DNA of 20,814 bases from Bacilli bacterium (GTDB lineage Bacteria; Bacillota_I; Bacilli_A; RFN20; CAG-826): assembly GCA_017551465.1 (NCBI GenBank), contig JAFZLN010000062.1, positions 1 through 20,814 on the forward strand, read 5' to 3'. Below, piece by piece: positions 7,638-12,961 of this stretch (positions are counted from its first letter, which is position 1; each line of letters starts with the position of its first letter). The position numbers and the translations under genes are program-made. The notes below the pieces were generated by a model that was not told where the DNA came from, did not search any database, and saw nothing but the letters and a program-made list of their open reading frames with translations.

Positions 7638-8536
7638 TTTCTTTTACAAACCTCTTTAGCTATCTCTGCACCAACTGTGGCATTGTTTAAAACTAATTGA
7701 ATATTTGACTCAAGAGAATCACCACCAGTTAGTTCCACAATTGTTTTAAGTAAGAATGGTGTTGTTTCTTTGCCTTTTATGCCTTGAGTATCCGCCATCT
7801 TTAACGCTTTTTCAATAGCGTTATTTATTATATTATCATCCATTGCGTATTTTTCTGGAATAGGATTTGTAATAAGGATGCCACCTTGTAAATCATTTTT
7901 ACGTTTTTGTAAGATTATTTCGGCGGCTTCTTGATAATCTTTAATTTCATAATCCACTTTTAAGCCAGAACGTCTTGTATAGAAAGCTGGTAATTCTTTA
8001 GTTTGAAAGCCTAAAACTGGAACACCCATGGTTTCTAAATATTCAAGAGTAAGTGGTAAATCTAAGATGGCTTTAGCTCCCGCACAAACAACAGTAACAT
8101 TGGTCTTTGCTAATTCTTGTAAGTCCGCAGAGATGTCCATTGTTTCTTGTGCCCCTCTATGCACACCACCGATACCACCAGTCACAAATACTTCAATACC
8201 TGCTTGAGCAGCGATAATCATTGTGGATGCTACTGTAGTGGCAGCCCATAACTTCTTAGCGTATATCACGGATAGATCTCTTCTAGATGCTTTAGCGATA
8301 CCTTTGGTTTTACCAAATAATTCAATTTCATCTGGTGTCATACCAACGATAGGCTCACCATCGATAATACCAACAGTGGCAGGAACAACACCACGATCTC
8401 TAAGAACTTGTTCCACTCTTAAAGCGGTTTCCACATTCTTTGGATATGGCATACCATGGCTAATAATTGTACTTTCAAGAGCCACGACTGGCTTGTTATT
8501 ACGTAAAGCTTCTAATACTTCTGGATTAATTTTCAT
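7634..8536 (-). CDS. psuG: Pseudouridine-5'-phosphate glycosidase
   Basis: PsuG cleaves the C-C glycosidic bond of pseudouridine 5'-phosphate to give uracil and ribose 5-phosphate (reversibly), in RNA-base salvage. The family's catalytic residues can be placed: Glu21 (VALESTIISHG), Lys82, His126 (GGVHRGAQ), Asp134 (ETMDIS) and Lys155 (CAGAKAILDLP), the last matching the Lys that forms the ring-opened ribose Schiff base in E. coli. Length is 300 residues against about 312 in E. coli. ATG 8536 is chosen because AAAGGA lies eight bases upstream; in-frame ATG 8545 and TTG 8554 are less well placed. It overlaps the preceding gene by 11 bases and the tetR gene by three. The usual partner kinase psuK is not beside it, which is unusual and leaves the source of the phosphorylated substrate open. 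Confidence 0.94.
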   Translation of the reverse strand: MKINPEVLEALRNNKPVVALESTIISHGMPYPKNVETALRVEQVLRDRGVVPATVGIIDGEPIVGMTPDEIELFGKTKGIAKASRRDLSVIYAKKLWAATTVASTMIIAAQAGIEVFVTGGIGGVHRGAQETMDISADLQELAKTNVTVVCAGAKAILDLPLTLEYLETMGVPVLGFQTKELPAFYTRRSGLKVDYEIKDYQEAAEIILQKRKNDLQGGILITNPIPEKYAMDDNIINNAIEKALKMADTQGIKGKETTPFLLKTIVELTGGDSLESNIQLVLNNATVGAEIAKEVCKRK

Positions 8537-9977
8537 ATTCTTCATCCTTTCCAAAAATCTTATATAAAGCGGTATATAAACCGATTAAAACAACGATAAT
8601 AATTGCAGTGATCAAATAAGTAGGTCCATTCATTTCATTAAAGGAGATACCAAATAATGGGTCAGCACCTTTATTGGAATAAGAAACAATCGCGGCAGTT
8701 ACTAACGAGGCAATCGTTACTAAACCCGTAGCCACTAACAGTGTTCTACGATATTTATTTAATGGCGAAAGAATCTTATATATAACCGCAAGGCTTAAAA
8801 CAGCAAACGAAACAGCGCTCATCGCTGTCGCAGTATCTATCGAATATAAACCAAAGCTAACCATGCCTTTTTGTTGCATTGAATAAAGAATGAATATCGC
8901 TACCGTGGATATAAACATCATCACTGCTCCTGGTAATGAATATTTCAAAACGTTGATAATGAATTTACCTTTAATTTTGTTATTTCTTTTATCAATCAAT
9001 AATAAAACCGTTACGAAAACATCAATAATCGCATCTAAAACAAAATAACGATATAAGTTAAACGGATTTTCAAATGCTTTTGTGTTATAGCCAATTACCA
9101 AAAATAATGTTAAGAAAACCGCTAAGATAACTTTGGTAATTAAGAAGAGCCCTGCCCTACGTAAGTTATTATTGATTATTTCACTATCTTTAAGTGACTT
9201 TGAAAAGTTATCAAAAGGATCGTTGATATAAACAACTTTTTCGCCTTTCTTTTCTAATGATTTGATAATTGTGTTTTTATCTTCTCTACAAGCGCCACCA
9301 AAGACGACATATTTATCAGCGTTGCCTTCAATATCTTCGGTAGGCATATCTTCCACCGATACTTGTCTATTAACGTTTTTAACGCCAGCGTCATAAGCAA
9401 TATTAGAAGCCTTAACGGCACTATCACTAGAAACTACTTTGATATCAACATTATGTTCATTTAACCATTGAATCGCGGATTTCATTGATTCTCTAACATG
9501 TTCTTTAATTATGATTAATGCCATCACATCTAAATCGGTTAGCTTTTCAACATTGCTTTGAGCTAAGACATAAACATCTTGTCCTTGGTTTATATATTCG
9601 TCGCATTTTTTAAGAATGACTTCTTTATTTTTAATGGACATGTTATCGATTAAACCAATAACATAAGTCTTTCCACTTTTAAAAGTTGCCCCCATTGAAC
9701 GAGATTGGTAATCAAATGAATAGGCCTTCTTCACATTAGCGCTTTGTTCAAAATCATATTGTTTCTTAAGAGCGTCCGCTAATGGGTTTCTTTCATCAAC
9801 AGCATTTAAAACATTCGAAATGATTTGTGCTATTTCTGGTTCATGATACTTTTCATCTAAAACTACTAATTGCTTGATAATTAACTCTTCATCGCAAAGA
9901 GCGTTTTCTTTATCAAAACAAACGGTCGTAGCTTGTGAAAGTTTTATAAATGCTAGTGGATTATTAAAATTACTCAT
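8526..9977 (-). CDS. Truncated, degenerate P-type ATPase-like membrane protein
   Basis: The 483-residue protein looks like the C-terminal half of a CtpE-type P-type ATPase. It opens directly at the P-domain: CFDKENAL (20-27) stands where DKTGTLT should be. Then come a small N-domain-like part (AYSFDYQSRSMGATF, 85-99; TYVIGL, 104-109), a decayed TGDN motif (VVSSDS, 181-186) and a decayed GDGVND motif (NDPFDN, 252-257). Six predicted membrane helices follow (from about residue 276 to 475), matching M5-M10. The A-domain and M1-M4 are absent and nothing of them remains upstream, where tadA and its terminator lie. The Asp22 of the phosphorylation site survives but its TGT neighbours do not, so ion pumping is unlikely. 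The intact frame and coupling to psuG argue for a kept, perhaps regulatory or channel-like, role rather than a dead gene. ATG 9977 has only a poor ribosome binding site. Confidence 0.65.
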   Translation of the reverse strand: MSNFNNPLAFIKLSQATTVCFDKENALCDEELIIKQLVVLDEKYHEPEIAQIISNVLNAVDERNPLADALKKQYDFEQSANVKKAYSFDYQSRSMGATFKSGKTYVIGLIDNMSIKNKEVILKKCDEYINQGQDVYVLAQSNVEKLTDLDVMALIIIKEHVRESMKSAIQWLNEHNVDIKVVSSDSAVKASNIAYDAGVKNVNRQVSVEDMPTEDIEGNADKYVVFGGACREDKNTIIKSLEKKGEKVVYINDPFDNFSKSLKDSEIINNNLRRAGLFLITKVILAVFLTLFLVIGYNTKAFENPFNLYRYFVLDAIIDVFVTVLLLIDKRNNKIKGKFIINVLKYSLPGAVMMFISTVAIFILYSMQQKGMVSFGLYSIDTATAMSAVSFAVLSLAVIYKILSPLNKYRRTLLVATGLVTIASLVTAAIVSYSNKGADPLFGISFNEMNGPTYLITAIIIVVLIGLYTALYKIFGKDEEYEN

Positions 9978-9985
9978 GCACCTAC

Positions 9986-10014
9986 ATGATAAAAAAACTT
10001 GGAGAAAATTTCCA
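9986..10014 (-). promoter_or_regulatory. Possible promoter of the five-gene operon, overlapping the tadA terminator
   Basis: On the minus strand TATCAT (9986-9991) lies eight bases before the ATG of the ATPase-like gene. TTGGAA about 18 bases farther upstream could act as a -35 box; it lies within the right arm and loop of the tadA terminator stem. The mRNA would begin within one to three bases of the start codon. Box matches are only moderate, so this is tentative. Confidence 0.35.
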
Positions 10015-10019
10015 AGTTT
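9991..10019 (-). terminator. Intrinsic terminator after tadA
   Basis: Bases 9995-10003 (AAACTTGGA) pair with 10011-10019 (TCCAAGTTT) around a seven-base loop. On the minus strand the stem is followed by seven T residues (A 9991-9997 on the plus strand). It lies ten bases after the tadA stop. Confidence 0.9.
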
Positions 10020-10029
10020 ATTTTATAAG

Positions 10030-10485
10030 TTATTTATTTCTTTTTGCTTTGAAGTAGTTTTTGATGATGGAAGCACATTCTTCTTCAAGAACACCTTTCA
10101 CTACTTCTGGATAATGGTTAATGTTTTTGGATTCTAGGATATTGATGGATGAGCCAAACGCTCCACCTTTTATATCAGGAGCACCATACACCACTCTTTT
10201 GATACGAGATTGGATAATAGCACCACTACACATGATGCATGGTTCAATAGTGACATATAGTGTACAGTCCACTAATTGCCAATCATTTAGTACTTCACTA
10301 GCGGCTTTAATCGCTAAAGTTTCAGCGTGTCCTAAAGGATTATGAGTTTTGTCTCTTTGATTGTGGCCTCTTGCAATGATTTGATCATCTTTAACAATGA
10401 CACAACCAATTGGTACCTCATCTTCTAGCTTTGCTAGTTCAGCTTCTTTTAAAGCCTCTTTCATGAATTCAATGTCTTTATCCAT
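10030..10485 (-). CDS. tadA: tRNA-specific adenosine deaminase TadA
   Basis: TadA converts adenosine 34 (wobble position) of tRNA-Arg(ACG) to inosine in the cytoplasm. Zinc and catalytic motifs are intact: HAE (53-55; Glu55 is the proton shuttle) and PCIMC (82-86; Cys83 and Cys86 bind zinc). The 151-residue length from ATG 10485 agrees with the family, whose members start with a similar MDKD-like stretch. A longer frame from GTG 10503 would run into the SRP RNA 3' stem and is rejected. No strong ribosome binding site is seen; GGTGG about 16 bases upstream belongs to the RNA gene. tadA next to the SRP RNA gene is conserved in Bacilli. A terminator follows. Confidence 0.95.
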   Translation of the reverse strand: MDKDIEFMKEALKEAELAKLEDEVPIGCVIVKDDQIIARGHNQRDKTHNPLGHAETLAIKAASEVLNDWQLVDCTLYVTIEPCIMCSGAIIQSRIKRVVYGAPDIKGGAFGSSINILESKNINHYPEVVKGVLEEECASIIKNYFKAKRNK

Positions 10486-10496
10486 ACTAACTAAAT

Positions 10497-10577
10497 AAAC
10501 CACCGCACATGAACATAATACTTAAGGCTGCTACATTCCTGTCCTGACCTGGTTCGCAAATATTCATCGCGATGGCG
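10497..10577 (-). ncRNA. ffs: Small signal recognition particle RNA (4.5S-type)
   Basis: The minus strand carries the conserved SRP domain IV core: ACCAGGTCAGGACAGGAA followed by GTAGCAGCC (within about 10524-10552), which forms the symmetric and asymmetric loops that bind Ffh. The flanks pair well: the segment starting at 10576 (GCCATCGCGATGAA) folds back on the 3' segment ending at 10500 (TTCATGTGCGGTGG) with one bulged G. This gives an ~80-nt hairpin without an Alu domain, as in mollicutes and many Gram-negatives rather than the ~270-nt Bacillus form. The 5' end follows an extended -10 promoter; the GC stem plus TTTATTT at the 3' end may terminate it. Ends are estimated to within a few bases. 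Confidence 0.9.
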
Positions 10578-10582
10578 AAAAG

Positions 10583-10592
10583 ATTATAGCAT
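10583..10592 (-). promoter_or_regulatory. Extended -10 promoter of the SRP RNA gene
   Basis: The minus strand reads TGCTATAAT across 10583-10591, a perfect TATAAT with the TGN extension, six to seven bases before the predicted 5' end of the SRP RNA. No clear TTGACA is seen at -35, which is normal for extended -10 promoters. Confidence 0.7.
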
Positions 10593-10606
10593 TAATAGGA
10601 AATATT

Positions 10607-10631
10607 AAAAAGGACACATTTTATTGTGTCC
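10607..10631 (-). terminator. Intrinsic terminator after serS
   Basis: GGACACA (10612-10618) pairs with TGTGTCC (10625-10631) around a six-base loop; five T residues follow on the minus strand. It closes the yaaA-to-serS operon just upstream of the SRP RNA promoter. Confidence 0.92.
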
Positions 10632-10641
10632 AGTTTAGTTA

Positions 10642-11925
10642 TTATTTTTTAATTGGTTTTAAGACTTCTAAGCCACCCATCCATGGTCTTAAGACTTCTG
10701 GAATAACTACGGATCCATCTTCTTGTTGGAATTGTTCAAGGATAGCCGGGAAGATACGAGAAGTTGCTAAGCCAGAAGCGTTTAATGTATGAACATATCT
10801 GGTCTTGCCTGTGGCATTATCTCTATAACGGCACATTGTTCTTCTTGCTTGATAGTCTCTAGCATTACTCGCGGAAGAAACTTCTTTATAAATACCCATA
10901 CTTGGTAAATAGACTTCGATGTCATATGTTCTCGCCATAGAGTGAGAAATATCACCAGCGGCAAGCTTACTGACTTGATAATGTAAGCCTAAACCTTTAA
11001 CTAAGGATTCGGCTTTGCCAACGAGTTCTTCAAATGCGGCATCGCTATCTTCTGGTTTGGTATATTGGACCATTTCGACTTTGTCGAATTGATAACCACG
11101 AATCATACCTCTTTCTTCAGTTCTATAGGAACCAGCTTCTCTACGATAGCATGGTGTGTAGGCAAATAATTTCTTTGGTAAATCTTCTTCTTTCATGATT
11201 TCATCACGATAGATATTTACTAAAGCAGTTTCAGCGGTTGGAAGTAAGAATCTCTTTGGTTCCATACCTTCGAGCCAGAAAACATCTTCTCTAAATTTTG
11301 GGAATTGGCCCGCACCGAAACCTGATGCTTCATTTAATAAGTGAGGAGGTAGGATAAAGGTATATCCATCTTTTAAATGTTCAGAGATGAAGTAATTTAA
11401 TAAGGCCCATTCGAGTCTAGCACCTAAGTTTGTATAGATCCAAGCACCACGGCCCGCAATCTTGGCGGCTCTATCGTAATCCACTAAGCCTAAAGATGTG
11501 GCAAGTTCAACGTGATCTTTCATTGGGAAGTTGAATTCTGGTTTCTTACCAAATGATCTGATAGGTTTATTATTTTCTTTACCACCACCTAATAAATCAT
11601 CATCAGGAATGTTTGGTAATTCCGCTAAGAAGTTGAAGATTTTGTCTTCTAATTCTTTGAGTTCTTTATCGCTTTCAGCGTTAGTAGCGGCGATTTCTTT
11701 AACTTTAGCGAAGATTTTAGAAACGTCTTCACCATTCTTTTTCGCTTGTGGAACACTCGCGGATAATCTATTCATTTCCGCTTTGTTGCCTTCAACAAAT
11801 TGAATTAATTCTTTCTTTCTTTTATCCCAAGCTAATAATTCAGTAAAATCAGCATCCCATAATTTCTTTTTTAAAGCTTCTTTTACGGCTTCAGGATTTT
11901 CACGAATACGATTAATGTCTAACAT
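10642..11925 (-). CDS. serS: Seryl-tRNA synthetase
   Basis: SerS charges tRNA-Ser (and tRNA-Sec where present) with serine; class II synthetase, cytoplasmic. The N-terminal ~100 residues form the tRNA-binding coiled-coil arm, and the catalytic core follows. Motif 2 (CYRREAGS to GMIRGYQFDKVE, about 259-284) and motif 3 (GLATSRIFPAILE, 385-397, with Arg390) are visible. These differ from the common forms IRVHQF and GLAVGR: Tyr replaces the usual His in motif 2 and Ser precedes the motif 3 Arg. The C-terminal tail reads GSVVIPEVLRPWMGG, the usual end. Length 427 is standard. AGGAG lies about ten bases before the ATG, and the gene follows the glycosyltransferase by 17 bases, so it is read from the gyrase operon. 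Confidence 0.96.
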   Translation of the reverse strand: MLDINRIRENPEAVKEALKKKLWDADFTELLAWDKRKKELIQFVEGNKAEMNRLSASVPQAKKNGEDVSKIFAKVKEIAATNAESDKELKELEDKIFNFLAELPNIPDDDLLGGGKENNKPIRSFGKKPEFNFPMKDHVELATSLGLVDYDRAAKIAGRGAWIYTNLGARLEWALLNYFISEHLKDGYTFILPPHLLNEASGFGAGQFPKFREDVFWLEGMEPKRFLLPTAETALVNIYRDEIMKEEDLPKKLFAYTPCYRREAGSYRTEERGMIRGYQFDKVEMVQYTKPEDSDAAFEELVGKAESLVKGLGLHYQVSKLAAGDISHSMARTYDIEVYLPSMGIYKEVSSASNARDYQARRTMCRYRDNATGKTRYVHTLNASGLATSRIFPAILEQFQQEDGSVVIPEVLRPWMGGLEVLKPIKK

Positions 11926-11942
11926 AATCAGTTTTCTCCTCT

Positions 11943-12959
11943 TTATTTATTTTCGATTAGTGAGTTATAAATATTCACTAATTGATCTCCAAATTTTTGT
12001 AAACTATGCTCAGAAACTTGTTCGTAAGCTTCTTGAGTCGTAGGTTGTATTTCTCCGTTTAAATAGTCTAAGCAAAGGGAAGTTAATGTCTCTGAGAACT
12101 GCGCGATATAAGCGGTCTTTTCGTTCTTTAAGAGTTCTGGGAAAATCGAAGATTTTCTCACAATTAACTGACACTTTGCAGCCATCGCTTCTTCTACGGA
12201 GATGATGCCTGCTAGATTGTAGCCAGGTAACATAAAGACATCAGCATTTAGTAATAAGCTACGGTAGATATCATCAGGCAAGATGTTTTTAAAATGCACA
12301 TTTTTCGGAGCATCTTTAATGATTGTCTTGGCTCTACCATTATTCATATTAGTGGTCTCACTACCAACATAATAGAATACCGTGTCGTCTCTTTTAGTGG
12401 CGACGTTAATGAAAGCATGGATTCCTTCTAAGTTGTTATCATATTCACCAACAGCGAGAACAATCTTCTTATTTTCATCTTCTCTAAAGTAACGATAGAA
12501 GAGTTCTTTTTCATCATCTCTAGAGAAATTAAATCTCGCTAAGTTGATACCAGGAATACATGTTTCAATTGGTGTTTCTACGCCAGAATCTAGTAAGAAC
12601 TTCTTCGCGGATTCAGTTGGCACTAACACTAATGATGCTTTATTGAGCATTTTTAATGCTCTACTTTTTAAAGTTGTGGTCCTTTTACCATCTTTACTCT
12701 TATGAGAGAGGAATCTTGCAGACGGATCGTCTTCCCCATATAAAGCGGAGACAATGACTGGGACACCTCTTTCAAGAGCGATGTTCATTTTGCTTTCATC
12801 CTCAGACGACATGAAATGGGCGATATCATAATCATCATAAATGTTTGATGTATGTGTAGCGCCCACAACCTCGAGGGCACCTTTAATGGTTTTACGCATT
12901 CTAGCGCCCTCGTAGTTGTCATATTTTCTATTCGGTTGAAAATAAACTAGGACTTTCAT
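11943..12959 (-). CDS. GT4-like glycosyltransferase, possibly glycolipid-related
   Basis: The 338-residue protein has the two-domain GT-B shape. The N-terminal part includes a YDIAHF segment near residue 45 and LVLVPTESAKKFLL near 110. The C-terminal nucleotide-sugar domain has KKIVLAVGEYDNNLEG (about 165-180) and ISVEEAMAAK near residue 255. The second Glu of the retaining GT4 EX7E motif is present; the first seems replaced in NLAGIISVEEAM. The N-terminal pattern resembles Gram-positive glycosyltransferases of the CpoA type that make glycolipids for the membrane, but this is a weak resemblance and the acceptor is not known. No signal peptide or membrane helix is visible. Its ATG lies two bases after the gyrA stop with no good ribosome binding site, so it depends on translational coupling. 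Confidence 0.7.
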   Translation of the reverse strand: MKVLVYFQPNRKYDNYEGARMRKTIKGALEVVGATHTSNIYDDYDIAHFMSSEDESKMNIALERGVPVIVSALYGEDDPSARFLSHKSKDGKRTTTLKSRALKMLNKASLVLVPTESAKKFLLDSGVETPIETCIPGINLARFNFSRDDEKELFYRYFREDENKKIVLAVGEYDNNLEGIHAFINVATKRDDTVFYYVGSETTNMNNGRAKTIIKDAPKNVHFKNILPDDIYRSLLLNADVFMLPGYNLAGIISVEEAMAAKCQLIVRKSSIFPELLKNEKTAYIAQFSETLTSLCLDYLNGEIQPTTQEAYEQVSEHSLQKFGDQLVNIYNSLIENK

Positions 12960-12961
12960 AG

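Noticed and set aside
8526..10029. Frameshifted remains of a full P-type ATPase upstream of 9977
   Set aside because: The 52 bases to tadA hold only a terminator and a possible promoter; no A-domain or M1-M4 coding remnant is present.
10486..10503. Six extra codons at the N-terminus of tadA from GTG 10503
   Set aside because: They overlap the SRP RNA 3' stem, and TadA proteins usually begin at the equivalent of ATG 10485.
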